Assembly (NCBI RefSeq): GCF_937958535.1
Contig: NZ_CALGNQ010000151.1
Location: 1-11,680 of the forward strand
DNA: 11,680 nt
Direction of reading: 5' to 3'
Origin: an uncultured Georgenia sp.
GTDB lineage: Bacteria; Actinomycetota; Actinomycetes; Actinomycetales; Actinomycetaceae
Below are positions 1 to 6,717 of the stretch, piece after piece. Positions within the stretch are counted from its first letter, which is position 1, and every line of letters starts with the position of its first letter. The notes beneath the pieces were generated by a model. It worked only from the letters and a program-made list of their open reading frames with translations. It had not been told where the DNA came from and did no database searches. Made by a program: the position numbers and the translations under genes.

Positions 1-373
1 TCGTCACGGTCAGCTGCTCGATACCGGTGATGTAGTTGGCGATCTCGTAGGTCGCGGCCTTGGGGTCGGTGACCTGGAAGTAGATGACCGTGTCGATCGA
101 CACGACGAGGTTGTCGGAGGTGATCACCGGCTGCGGCGGGAAGGAGACCACCTGCTCGCGCAGGTCGACGCCGGCGCGGACCCGGTCGACGAACGGGATG
201 AGGAAGTGCAGCCCGGCGTACATCACCGTGTTGAACTTGCCCAGCCGCTCGACGATGAGGGCGACGGCCTGCGGCACGATCCGCACCGCCCGCCAGATCG
301 CGATGATGACGAAGAGGGCGAGCAGGACGAGCACGACGGTGACGACGAGGCCACCTGTGTTGTCGGTGGTCAC
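1..373 (-). CDS. SPFH/band-7 domain membrane protein (stomatin/QmcA-like), 5' part only
   Basis: Only the first 124 codons are in the window; the gene runs off the left edge. The protein has a hydrophobic segment at about residues 8-27, then IVPQAVALIVERLGKF (32-47), YAGLHFLIPFVDRV (52-65) and DNLVVSIDTVIYFQV (87-101). These are the typical opening blocks of SPFH (stomatin/prohibitin/flotillin/HflK) proteins, which are membrane-anchored oligomeric scaffolds usually linked to membrane quality control. The start is a GTG at 373-371 that shares four bases (GTGA) with the nfeD stop codon, so translation is probably coupled. NfeD-SPFH pairs are a well-known conserved arrangement in bacteria and archaea, which supports the call. 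No symbol is given because the C-terminal half, which separates the subfamilies, is missing. Confidence 0.93.
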   Translation of the reverse strand, partial: MTTDNTGGLVVTVVLVLLALFVIIAIWRAVRIVPQAVALIVERLGKFNTVMYAGLHFLIPFVDRVRAGVDLREQVVSFPPQPVITSDNLVVSIDTVIYFQVTDPKAATYEIANYITGIEQLTVT

Positions 374-825
374 GGGGCTCCTTCGGGGTAGGTCACGGGT
401 ACGGGCGCGACGACGGCGGTCGCCCCCTCGATCCGCACCACCTGCACGGTGGTGCCGGCCGGCAGCACGGTGCCGGGCTCGGCGGCCCGGGCGGTCCAGA
501 CCTCACCGACGAGCTTGACGCGGCCGGCGCGGTCGGTGACGTCGATGAGCACCTCGGCGGTGCGGCCCACGTGTGCGGCGACGTTGGTCACCGTGTCCGG
601 GGTGGACCGCTTGAGGTAGCGCAGCGCCCACGGGCGGACCGCGACGAGGAGGACCGCCGAGACGACGGCGAAGGCGAGCACCTGCGCCCAGAGCGGCGCG
701 CCGAGGAGCGCCGCACCTCCGGCGGCCAGCGCGCCGCCGGCGAACATGAGGAAGATGAGGTCGACGGTGAGCATCTCGACGACGCCGAGCACGAGCGCCG
801 CTCCCAACCACCACAACCAGGCCAT
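370..825 (-). CDS. NfeD family membrane protein
   Basis: This 151-aa protein starts with hydrophobic segments at about residues 3-40 and 46-64, followed by a soluble C-terminal domain (about 78-144). That domain has the OB-fold pattern of NfeD proteins, seen as GRVKLVGEVWTARA (101-114) and PAGTTVQVVRIEGATAVV (122-139). NfeD proteins partner SPFH scaffolds, and the next gene downstream is one, overlapping by GTGA. In-frame GTG (834) and ATG (825) starts are both possible. I chose ATG because a GGGGAGGTG ribosome binding site lies 6 nt before it and covers the upstream GTG. There is no N-terminal ClpP-like protease domain, so this is the short NfeD form. Family is confident; exact cellular role is not known. 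Confidence 0.92.
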   Translation of the reverse strand: MAWLWWLGAALVLGVVEMLTVDLIFLMFAGGALAAGGAALLGAPLWAQVLAFAVVSAVLLVAVRPWALRYLKRSTPDTVTNVAAHVGRTAEVLIDVTDRAGRVKLVGEVWTARAAEPGTVLPAGTTVQVVRIEGATAVVAPVPVTYPEGAP

Positions 826-830
826 CGTTG

Positions 831-840
831 CCACCTCCCC
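831..840 (-). promoter_or_regulatory. Shine-Dalgarno site that fixes the nfeD start
   Basis: Read on the minus strand, GGGGAGGTGG precedes the ATG at 825 with about 6 nt between GGAGGTG and the start codon. The alternative GTG at 834 lies inside this site and so is unlikely to be the real start. Confidence 0.75.
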
Positions 841-845
841 TGTCG

Positions 846-851
846 ATCCTA
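846..851 (-). promoter_or_regulatory. Candidate -10 element for nfeD-SPFH
   Basis: TAGGAT on the minus strand matches the actinobacterial TAnnnT -10 pattern. A transcript starting 6-7 nt further on would have a leader of about 14 nt containing the nfeD ribosome binding site. It sits directly after the 854-875 hairpin, which would occupy the -35 zone. No clear -35 is visible. Confidence 0.4.
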
Positions 852-853
852 GT

Positions 854-875
854 GGCCGGGGCCTGCGCCCCGGCC
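854..875. terminator. Strong hairpin between the ABC ATPase and nfeD
   Basis: A perfect 9-bp inverted repeat (GGCCGGGGC / GCCCCGGCC) with a 4-nt loop lies 18 nt past the ATPase stop codon. No U-tract follows, which is common for actinobacterial terminator-like hairpins. It probably ends or attenuates ATPase transcription before the nfeD promoter. Termination itself is inferred. Confidence 0.6.
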
Positions 876-892
876 CGGCTCCGGCAGCGCGG

Positions 893-1681
893 TCAGCGGC
901 CGGCGGCGCGGGCGCTCCACCGACCGCGGTGGCGCTCGACCTCGAGGTCCAGCCCGAACGTCCGGGACAGGTGCTGCGGGGTGAGCACCTCCTCCAGCGG
1001 TCCGGCGGCCTCGACCTTCCCGCCCCGCATGAGCAGCGCGTGGCCGAAGCCGGGCGGGATCTCCTCGACGTGGTGGGTGACGAGGACGATGACCGGGGAG
1101 CGGCTGTCCCCGGCGAGCTCGGCGAGCGCCGCCATGAGCTCCTCTCGGCCGCCGAGGTCGAGGCCGGCGGCGGGTTCGTCGAGGAGGAGCAGCTCCGGGT
1201 CGGTCATGAGCGCGCGGGCGATCTGCACCCGCTTGCGCTCGCCCTCGCTCAGCGAGCCGAACTTGCGGTCGGCGAGGTGGTCCACGGCGAAGGCGGCGAG
1301 CAGGTCGCGGGCCCGGGAGAGGTCGTACTCGTCATAGCTCTCCCGCCACCGGCCGGTGACGCCGTAGGAGGCCGTGAGGACGACGTCGAGCACGGCCTCA
1401 CCGCCCGGGATACGGTCGGCGAGGGCGGCGGAGGCGAGTCCGATGCGGGTGCGCAGCTCCCAGGTGTCGACGGCGCCCAGCCGCTCGCCGAGGATGTGGA
1501 CGGTCCCCTCGCTCGGGAAGAGCCGACCGGCGGCCATCTGCAGCACCGTGGTCTTGCCGGCGCCGTTCGGGCCGAGCACGACCCACCGCTCACCGTCGCG
1601 CACGGACCAGCTCACGCCGTCGAGGATCGTCTTCGTCCCCCGTCGCAGGGTCACGTCCGACAGCTGCAGCACATCGCTCAT
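893..1681 (-). CDS. Single-domain ABC transporter ATP-binding protein
   Basis: This 262-aa nucleotide-binding domain is complete: Walker A GPNGAGKTT (37-45), signature LSEGE (144-148, in place of LSGGQ), Walker B LLLLDEP (164-170), D-loop AGLDL (172-176) and a switch histidine in VTHHVEE (H203). It hydrolyses ATP, presumably to drive a transporter, but no permease or binding protein is in the window, so the substrate is unknown. The overall pattern resembles stand-alone YlmA-type ATPases. The ATG start at 1681 sits 6 nt after a TAGGCT element, suggesting a leaderless mRNA; there is no Shine-Dalgarno site. It diverges from the 1731 gene, and a strong hairpin separates it from nfeD. Confidence 0.92.
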   Translation of the reverse strand: MSDVLQLSDVTLRRGTKTILDGVSWSVRDGERWVVLGPNGAGKTTVLQMAAGRLFPSEGTVHILGERLGAVDTWELRTRIGLASAALADRIPGGEAVLDVVLTASYGVTGRWRESYDEYDLSRARDLLAAFAVDHLADRKFGSLSEGERKRVQIARALMTDPELLLLDEPAAGLDLGGREELMAALAELAGDSRSPVIVLVTHHVEEIPPGFGHALLMRGGKVEAAGPLEEVLTPQHLSRTFGLDLEVERHRGRWSARAAGR

Positions 1682-1687
1682 ACGTCG

Positions 1688-1693
1688 AGCCTA
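1688..1693 (-). promoter_or_regulatory. Candidate -10 (TAGGCT) for leaderless ABC ATPase mRNA
   Basis: TAGGCT on the minus strand is followed by exactly 6 nt and then the ATG at 1681. This spacing would put the transcription start on the first base of the start codon. No -35 match or ribosome binding site is seen. Confidence 0.6.
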
Positions 1694-1718
1694 TCCACCG
1701 CCCCGCCCACGGGCCGTC

Positions 1719-1724
1719 TACGGT
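1719..1724 (+). promoter_or_regulatory. Candidate -10 (TACGGT) for leaderless mRNA of the 1731 gene
   Basis: TACGGT is followed by 6 nt and the GTG at 1731. It faces the divergent TAGGCT element of the ABC gene across about 25 bp, so the two promoters share one 49-bp spacer. Confidence 0.55.
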
Positions 1725-1730
1725 GGGGGC

Positions 1731-2552
1731 GTGCCCGAACTTGTTCTGCCCCATGCTGTGCTCGCCGCCCTGTGGGTACCGGTCATCGCTGCCGCCGGTC
1801 GCGGCGACCAGGGCGGCACCGAGGCGGTCGTCGACAGCGCGCTGCGCGCGGTCGCCGGTGCCGACACCCACGTCATCGACCGTCCCGACGGCGAGGTGCG
1901 CTCGCTGCGGGAGATGGCCGGCCGGATCGTCGGACAGGAGATCACCGACGTCGGGGCGGTGCTGCCCGCGCCCGGCCACGTGGCCGGGCTGCCCGGCGTC
2001 GCGCTGCTCGAGGCCGTGGACGCGGGGCAGTGCCTCCTCGTCCGGGCCGCGGGCGGCTCGTGGGCGGCGGTGCCCCAGGTGGAGCGGTTCGGCAGCGACC
2101 TCGAGCCGGGCACCCTCGTGCGCTGGGTGCTGCACCCCTTCCCGTTCGCCGAGCGTCCCGTGCCCACCCTGCTCGGGCTCGTCGGGTCGCTGCGGCAGGC
2201 ACGGCAGGACATCGCCCAGGCGCTGGTCACCGCCGGGGACACGCTCGAGCAGCTCGACCTGGCCGGCTGGCGTCCCGACGTCGCCCGGGAGGCGGCCCAC
2301 CTGCTGCGGGAGGACATCTCCACCGACCTCCTCCCGCCCGGCCTGGAGCCGGCCCGGGTGGAGGTGCTCACCCGGGCCGCCCGCCTGCTCGCCGTGGTCC
2401 AGCTGGCGCTCGAGGACGACGGCGGGGCGGTCATGGCCCGGCAGGGCCAGGCCCGGGCGGAGGTGCTGCGCGAGCTGGAGCACACCGCCCGCCGCGCGCT
2501 CGCGGCGGCGAGCGTCAGCCACGTCTCCGGTGGGGTGTCCCGCCCCCGGTAG
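1731..2552 (+). CDS. Conserved-looking protein of unknown function, 273 aa
   Basis: I do not recognise this family. The reading frame has strong actinobacterial codon bias (GC-rich third positions) and fills the space between two well-defined genes. No transmembrane helix or signal peptide is evident. The N-terminal half (to about residue 140) looks alpha/beta, with EVRSLREMAGRIVGQ (55-69), RWVLHPFPFAERPVPTLLG (131-149) and an acidic-hydrophobic core. The C-terminal part (about 150-262) is alanine/leucine/arginine-rich and probably helical. The HPFPFAERP block (135-143) is the best candidate conserved motif. The start is GTG at 1731, chosen because an exact TAnnnT-N6 element precedes it. It diverges from the ABC ATPase, so a shared role is possible but not shown. 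Confidence 0.8.
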   Translation: MPELVLPHAVLAALWVPVIAAAGRGDQGGTEAVVDSALRAVAGADTHVIDRPDGEVRSLREMAGRIVGQEITDVGAVLPAPGHVAGLPGVALLEAVDAGQCLLVRAAGGSWAAVPQVERFGSDLEPGTLVRWVLHPFPFAERPVPTLLGLVGSLRQARQDIAQALVTAGDTLEQLDLAGWRPDVAREAAHLLREDISTDLLPPGLEPARVEVLTRAARLLAVVQLALEDDGGAVMARQGQARAEVLRELEHTARRALAAASVSHVSGGVSRPR

Positions 2553-2579
2553 TGGGGTGCTCGCGCCCGGTGGCGACGC

Positions 2580-3806
2580 TCAGCCTGCGGCGAGCACCTG
2601 CTCGTAGAAGGCGAGCGTGCGCTCCCCGATGGCGTCCCAGGAGAAGTGCTCCTCGGCGCGCCGGCGACCGGCGGCCCCCATCGCCCGCGCCCGCTCCGGG
2701 TCGCTGACGGCCGCGGTCAGCGCCTCGGCGAGGTCCGCCTCGAACCGGGCCGGGTCCACCGGCGTGCCGGTGCCGTCGGAGACCTGCTCGATCGGGACGA
2801 GGACGCCGGTGACGCCGTCGTCCACCACCTCCGGGATGCCTCCCGTGGCGGTCGCGACCACGGGCAGTCCCACCGCCATCGCCTCGAGGTTGACGATGCC
2901 GAGCGGCTCGTAGACCGAGGGGCAGGCGAAGACGGTGCACGCGGTGAGCACCGCGATGAGGTCGGCGCGCGGGAGCATCTGGTCGATCCACACGATCCCG
3001 GTCCGGGTGGCGCGCAGCGCCTCGACCTCGGCCTCCACCTCCGCCGCGAGGGCGGGGGTGTCTGGGGCGCCGGCGCACAGCACGAGCTGGACGTCGGCGG
3101 GCAGGGCGCGGGCGGCCCGCAGCAGGTGGGGCAGCCCCTTCTGCCGGGTGATGCGCCCGACGAAGACGACCGCCGGACGGTCCGGGTCGATGCCGAGTCC
3201 GCGGGCCACCTCGGCCGCCTGCTCGGCCTCCTGCCCCGTCGGGCGCTGCCAGCCGGCGAGGTCGATCCCGTTGTGGATGACGGTGACCTTCTCCGGGTCC
3301 ACGGCGGGGTAGGTGCGCAGGATGTCCTCGCGCATCCCGGCACTCACCGCGATGACGCCGGCGGCGCCCTCGTAGGCGGTGCGCTCGGCCCAGCTCGACA
3401 GCGCGTAGCCGCCGCCGAGCTGCTCGGCCTTCCACGGCCGCAGCGGCTCCAGGGAGTGGGCCGACAGCACGTGCGGGACGTCGTGGAGCAGGCCGCCCAG
3501 GTGCCCGGCGAGGTTGGCGTACCAGGTGTGGGAGTGGACGAGGTCGGTGCCACGGACCGCGTCGGCCATCGCGAGGTCGACGCCGAAGGTCTGCAGCGCG
3601 GGGTTGGCGCCGCTCAGCTCGGCGATGTCCGGGTACCCGCGCACCCCCTCCTCGCCGCCCTCGCCGCCCGGCTCCCGCGGGCCGCCGAAGCAGTGCACGC
3701 GCACGTCGGCGTGGGACCGCAGCACCCGGGCGAGCTCGGTGACGTGCACCCCCGCCCCGCCGTAGACGTCGGGCGGGTACTCCCTGGTGAGTAGGTCGAC
3801 TCGCAT
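2580..3806 (-). CDS. glgA: Glycogen synthase, GT4 actinobacterial type (may act as maltose-1-phosphate synthase)
   Basis: This 408-aa retaining glycosyltransferase has the GT-B fold signatures: N-terminal PPDVYGGAGVH (11-21), HSHTWY (91-96), the nucleotide-binding entry FVGRITRQKG (215-224) and the E-x7-E motif EPLGIVNLE (301 region; E300 and E308). It matches the short 'Corynebacterium-type' GlgA rather than the longer GT5 bacterial enzyme. The relation to M. tuberculosis Rv1212c, also divergent from glgC (Rv1213), suggests use of ADP-glucose either to extend glucan or to make maltose-1-phosphate (GlgM activity). Sequence alone does not separate the two. The ATG at 3806 has a GAGGAG site 5 nt upstream. 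It lies in the cytoplasm and uses the product of glgC. Confidence 0.93.
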   Translation of the reverse strand: MRVDLLTREYPPDVYGGAGVHVTELARVLRSHADVRVHCFGGPREPGGEGGEEGVRGYPDIAELSGANPALQTFGVDLAMADAVRGTDLVHSHTWYANLAGHLGGLLHDVPHVLSAHSLEPLRPWKAEQLGGGYALSSWAERTAYEGAAGVIAVSAGMREDILRTYPAVDPEKVTVIHNGIDLAGWQRPTGQEAEQAAEVARGLGIDPDRPAVVFVGRITRQKGLPHLLRAARALPADVQLVLCAGAPDTPALAAEVEAEVEALRATRTGIVWIDQMLPRADLIAVLTACTVFACPSVYEPLGIVNLEAMAVGLPVVATATGGIPEVVDDGVTGVLVPIEQVSDGTGTPVDPARFEADLAEALTAAVSDPERARAMGAAGRRRAEEHFSWDAIGERTLAFYEQVLAAG

Positions 3807-3864
3807 CCCGGCTCCTCACGTGCCACTAGGACCCAATACCGCTGCACGACCATCTAAGCAGCCC

Positions 3865-3870
3865 TAGAGT
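3865..3870 (+). promoter_or_regulatory. Candidate -10 (TAGAGT) for leaderless glgC mRNA
   Basis: TAGAGT is followed by 7 nt and the glgC ATG at 3878, with no ribosome binding site between. The 71-bp glgA-glgC spacer must hold both promoters. No convincing -35 box or -10 for glgA was found. Confidence 0.5.
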
Positions 3871-3877
3871 CCTGGTC

Positions 3878-5134
3878 ATGGCTGCTCCGCGCACCTCGGC
3901 TCCCCGGGTCCTCGCGATCGTGCTGGCAGGCGGCGAGGGCAAACGTCTCATGCCCCTGACGGAGGAGCGGGCCAAACCCGCGGTGCCGTTCGGCGGCATC
4001 TACCGGCTCATCGACTTCGCGCTGTCCAATATCGTCAACTCCGGCTACCTGCGGGTGGTCGTGCTGACCCAGTACAAGTCCCACAGCCTGGACCGGCACA
4101 TCGCCAAGACCTGGCGCCTGTCCACCCACCTGGGCAACTACGTCGCGCCGGTGCCCGCGCAGCAGCGGCGCGGCAAGCACTGGTTCCTCGGCAGCGCCGA
4201 CGCGATCTACCAGTCGCTCAACCTCATCGACGACGAGCAGCCCGACATCGTCGTCATCGTCGGCGCGGACAACATCTACCGGATGGACTTCTCCCAGATG
4301 GTGGACCAGCACATCGAGTCCGGGGCCGCGATGACCGTCGCCGGCATCCGGCAGCCGATCACGCTGGCCGACCAGCTCGGCGTCATCGACGTCGACCCCG
4401 CCGACCCGCGCCGCATCCGGGCGTTCCTGGAGAAGCCCGCGCAGGCCGAGGGGCTGCCCGACGCCCCGGACGAGGTGCTCGCCTCGATGGGCAACTACGT
4501 CCTGACCACCGAGGCGCTCATCGAGGCGCTGCGCGTGGACGCCGAGGACGCGCAGTCCAAGCACGACATGGGCGGCAGCATCGTGCCGTGGTTCGTCGAG
4601 CGCGGGCTGGCGGGCGTCTACGACTTCAAGGACAACGTCGTGCCGGGAGCCTCGGAGCGTGACCACGGCTACTGGCGCGACGTCGGCACGATCGACGCCT
4701 ACTACGACGCCCACCAGGACCTCATCTCGGTCTCCCCGATCTTCAACCTCTACAACCAGGAGTGGCCGCTGTTCACCGGCAACCCGGGGATGCCGCCGGC
4801 GAAGTTCGTCTACGGGCACCGCGAGCGGCTCGGTCACGCACTCGACTCGCTCGTCTCGCCGGGTGTCATCGTCTCCGGCGGTGAGGTCATGGGGTCGGTG
4901 ATCTCCCCCGGTACGAAGGTCAACTCCTGGTCCTCGGTGCGCGACTCGGTGATCTTCGACAACGTCGACGTCGGACGCAACGCCGTGGTCCACCGGGCGA
5001 TCATCGACAAGAACGTGCGTATCGCCGACGGCGCACAGGTCGGGGTCGACCTCGAGCACGACCTCGAGCGCGGCTTCACCGTCACCGAGTCCGGCATCAC
5101 GGTCGTGCCCAAGGGCGCCACCGTCCGCCGGTAG
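3878..5134 (+). CDS. glgC: Glucose-1-phosphate adenylyltransferase (ADP-glucose pyrophosphorylase)
   Basis: The enzyme makes ADP-glucose from ATP and glucose-1-phosphate, the committed step of bacterial glycogen and GlgE-pathway glucan synthesis. The 418-aa length is normal. Visible motifs are the pyrophosphorylase loop LAGGEGKRLMPLT (16-28) with the KPAVPFGG lysine block (33-40), DNIYRMD (131-137), the sugar-phosphate-binding FLEKP (183-187) and YWRDVGTIDAYY (265-276). A C-terminal left-handed beta-helix of hexapeptide-like repeats runs from about 325 to 400, the part that carries allosteric and tetramer contacts. It is divergent from glgA, its natural partner. The ATG at 3878 follows a TAGAGT element by 7 nt and lacks a Shine-Dalgarno site, so the mRNA may be leaderless. 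Confidence 0.97.
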   Translation: MAAPRTSAPRVLAIVLAGGEGKRLMPLTEERAKPAVPFGGIYRLIDFALSNIVNSGYLRVVVLTQYKSHSLDRHIAKTWRLSTHLGNYVAPVPAQQRRGKHWFLGSADAIYQSLNLIDDEQPDIVVIVGADNIYRMDFSQMVDQHIESGAAMTVAGIRQPITLADQLGVIDVDPADPRRIRAFLEKPAQAEGLPDAPDEVLASMGNYVLTTEALIEALRVDAEDAQSKHDMGGSIVPWFVERGLAGVYDFKDNVVPGASERDHGYWRDVGTIDAYYDAHQDLISVSPIFNLYNQEWPLFTGNPGMPPAKFVYGHRERLGHALDSLVSPGVIVSGGEVMGSVISPGTKVNSWSSVRDSVIFDNVDVGRNAVVHRAIIDKNVRIADGAQVGVDLEHDLERGFTVTESGITVVPKGATVRR

Positions 5135-5146
5135 CCCTCCGGGTCC

Positions 5147-5156
5147 GTACCGGTAC
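5147..5156. repeat. 10-bp perfect palindrome GTACCGGTAC
   Basis: The palindrome lies 12 nt past the glgC stop codon and just before the tandem repeat. It could be a weak hairpin or a protein site, or chance. Confidence 0.4.
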
Positions 5157-5161
5157 CCCGG

Positions 5162-5227
5162 CGCTCCCACCCAGGGCCGCCCTTCTCGATCGTCGCTGCC
5201 ACCCAGGGCCGCCCTTCTCGATCGTCG
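5162..5227. repeat. Two-copy tandem repeat, 32-bp period, in the glgC-serB spacer
   Basis: Copies at 5162-5195 and 5194-5227 differ at one position (C5166 against G5198), and the core 5167-5195 is repeated exactly at 5199-5227 (29 bp). Each unit holds the inverted repeat AGGGC-C-GCCCT followed by the palindrome CGATCG. The 163-bp spacer is otherwise unremarkable and contains no gene. The unit looks like an interspersed intergenic element (REP-like) or a paired protein-binding site. The possible 4-bp hairpin is too weak to call a terminator. Confidence 0.85.
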
Positions 5228-5285
5228 GTCGCCCCTCCGCGCGCCCTCCCGTGAGCCGAAGGGACGAGGCAGCGCACGCCGGCCG

Positions 5286-5291
5286 TAACCT
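5286..5291 (+). promoter_or_regulatory. Candidate -10 (TAACCT) for leaderless serB mRNA
   Basis: TAACCT is followed by exactly 6 nt and the serB GTG at 5298. No ribosome binding site is present, and the tandem repeat ends 58 nt upstream of the -10. Confidence 0.6.
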
Positions 5292-5297
5292 GGCCGG

Positions 5298-6188
5298 GTG
5301 ATCCGCATCGGTCTTGTCTCCGCCCGTCCCGTCCCGCCGTCGCTGGTCGAGCATGCCCGCGGGCTGCTCGCCACGGTCGCCGACGTCGAGGCTCCCGTCG
5401 ACACCTCCCGGCCGGGCTGGTCCGGGGTGGCGCTCACCGGCACCCCCCGCCCGGGGACCGCCGCCGACGTCGACACCGCCCTGGCCGCCGAGCTGCGCGG
5501 GCCCGCCACGGCGCTCGGCGTGGACGTCGGGGTGACGAGCGGCCCGCTCGCCCGCGACGGCGTCGGCCTGCTCGTCATGGACGTCGACTCCACGTTCATC
5601 ACGGCCGAGGTCATCGAGCTGCTCGCCGAGCACGCCGGCACCCGGGAGCAGGTCGCCGCGGTGACCGAGCGGGCGATGCGCGGGGAGCTGGACTTCGCCG
5701 CCAGCCTGCGGGAGCGGGTGGCCACCCTCGCCGGGCTCGACGCGGGTGTGGTCGACGAGGTCCGCGCCGCCGTCGAGCTGTCCGCCGGGGCCCGGGAGCT
5801 CGTCGCCGAGGTGCACGAGCGCGGCGGGAAGGTCGGCCTCGTCTCCGGCGGGTTCCTCGAGATCATCGGTCCGATCGCCGCCGGGCTGGGCATCGACCAC
5901 GTCGTGGCCAACCGGCTCGAGGTCGACGGCGGGCGGCTCACCGGCCGGACCACGGGGCCGGTCGTCGACCGGGCCGCCAAGGAGCACCACCTGCGCCGGT
6001 GGGCGCAGGAGCACGGGCTCCCGCTCGACCGCGTCGTCGCGGTCGGGGACGGCGCGAACGACCTCGACATGCTCGCAGCCGCCGGGCTCGGGGTGGCCTA
6101 CTGCGCCAAGCCGGTGGTCCAGGAGCAGGCCGACGCCGCTCTCACCTTCCCGCGGCTCGACGCCGTCCTCGGGCTGCTCGGGGGCTGA
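5298..6188 (+). CDS. serB: Phosphoserine phosphatase
   Basis: This 296-aa HAD-superfamily enzyme dephosphorylates phosphoserine in the last step of serine synthesis. Catalytic motifs are in order: MDVDST (94-99; nucleophile D95, acid/base D97), substrate loop RAMRGELDFAASLRERV (125-141), motif II SGGF (183-186), motif III lysine K228 (AKEHH) and GDGANDLDML (250-259) for magnesium. The C-terminal 210 residues form the SerB core. The first roughly 85 residues have no clear motif; they occupy the place of the ACT-like N-terminal domain of other SerB proteins but look degenerate. The GTG start at 5298 is set by an exact TAACCT-N6 element. It converges with sixA, 25 bp away, across overlapping hairpins. 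Confidence 0.95.
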   Translation: MIRIGLVSARPVPPSLVEHARGLLATVADVEAPVDTSRPGWSGVALTGTPRPGTAADVDTALAAELRGPATALGVDVGVTSGPLARDGVGLLVMDVDSTFITAEVIELLAEHAGTREQVAAVTERAMRGELDFAASLRERVATLAGLDAGVVDEVRAAVELSAGARELVAEVHERGGKVGLVSGGFLEIIGPIAAGLGIDHVVANRLEVDGGRLTGRTTGPVVDRAAKEHHLRRWAQEHGLPLDRVVAVGDGANDLDMLAAAGLGVAYCAKPVVQEQADAALTFPRLDAVLGLLGG

Positions 6189-6190
6189 CC

Positions 6191-6208
6191 CGCCGCACCT
6201 CCGCGGCG
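6191..6208. terminator. Hairpin after serB (first of two overlapping)
   Basis: A 6-bp perfect stem (CGCCGC / GCGGCG) with a 6-nt loop begins 2 nt after the serB stop codon. It could end transcripts from either side of this convergent junction. There is no U-tract. Confidence 0.5.
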
Positions 6209-6225
6209 CCCGGTCACTCCGGGCG
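6207..6225. terminator. Hairpin across the sixA stop codon (second of two overlapping)
   Basis: A 7-bp perfect stem (CGCCCGG / CCGGGCG) encloses a 5-nt loop at 6214-6218 that contains the sixA TGA (6214-6216). It shares two bases with the preceding hairpin, so the two cannot both form fully. It probably serves as a bidirectional terminator for serB and the fab operon. Confidence 0.55.
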
Positions 6226-6717
6226 GATGAGGCGGACCAGCCGCGCGGTCTGCCGGTCGAGCTCGGCCCACCGCACGGGGACCTCGAGCACGGCCGCGCT
6301 GGCCGTGCTCATCCCGAAGGCGACGGTCTCCGCCACCGGGCCGCGCTCGGCGTCGAGCAGGTGGCCGAGGGAGGACATCGTCGGCTCGTGCCCGACGACG
6401 AGCACCCGCCGGGCGGTGTCCGGCAGCGCGGCGAGCACCTCGAGCACGCCGCGGGGGCCCGCGGAGTACAGCTCGGGGCGCACGTCCGGCTCCGGGGCTC
6501 CCGGCAGACCGGCGGCGAGGAGCTTGTACGTCTCGGTGGTCCGCAGCGCGCTGGAGACCAGTGCGACGTCGGGGGTGCCCACCTCGCGGGCGAGCAGCGG
6601 TCCGAGGTCGGCGGCCTGGCGCCGGCCCTTGCCGGCGAGTGGGCGGTCGGCGTCGCCCAGGCCGTTCTCCGGCTCGGCCTGGGCGTGCCGCAGGAGGACC
6701 AGGAGGCGTCCGCCCAT
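6214..6717 (-). CDS. sixA: SixA-type histidine phosphatase, 167 aa
   Basis: This small member of the histidine phosphatase (phosphoglycerate-mutase-like) superfamily has the catalytic LLRHAQAE block near the N terminus (R10, phospho-accepting H11), the second arginine in SSALRTTET (R59) and the second histidine in VVGHEPT (H110). SixA proteins remove phosphate from phosphohistidine; the target here is unknown. The ATG at 6717 overlaps the fabI stop codon (TGATG), so it is likely translated by ribosomes that finish fabI. A longer in-frame start inside fabI (6864) was set aside because the family begins just before RHxxxE. As the third gene of a fatty-acid operon, any regulatory link to FabG/FabI is inference. 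Confidence 0.9.
   Translation of the reverse strand: MGGRLLVLLRHAQAEPENGLGDADRPLAGKGRRQAADLGPLLAREVGTPDVALVSSALRTTETYKLLAAGLPGAPEPDVRPELYSAGPRGVLEVLAALPDTARRVLVVGHEPTMSSLGHLLDAERGPVAETVAFGMSTASAAVLEVPVRWAELDRQTARLVRLIRPE

Noticed and set aside
2543..2557. CCCC/GGGG hairpin at the end of the 1731 gene as a terminator for the glgA convergence
   Set aside because: The 4-bp stem over a 6-nt loop is weak and common by chance in this base composition, so no terminator is called at this convergent junction.
746..2707. A 653-codon plus-strand open frame over the ABC ATPase and the 1731 gene
   Set aside because: It runs antisense to a complete ABC ATPase and out of frame with the 1731 gene. Its product is arginine/proline/glycine-rich with no motifs, as expected of GC-rich shadow frames.
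5162..5227. CRISPR array
   Set aside because: There are only two units placed directly end to end with no spacers, and no cas genes are nearby.
3854..6070. A 738-codon minus-strand open frame opposite glgC and serB
   Set aside because: Both plus-strand genes have full sets of catalytic motifs. The antisense product is low complexity and spans two genes and a spacer.
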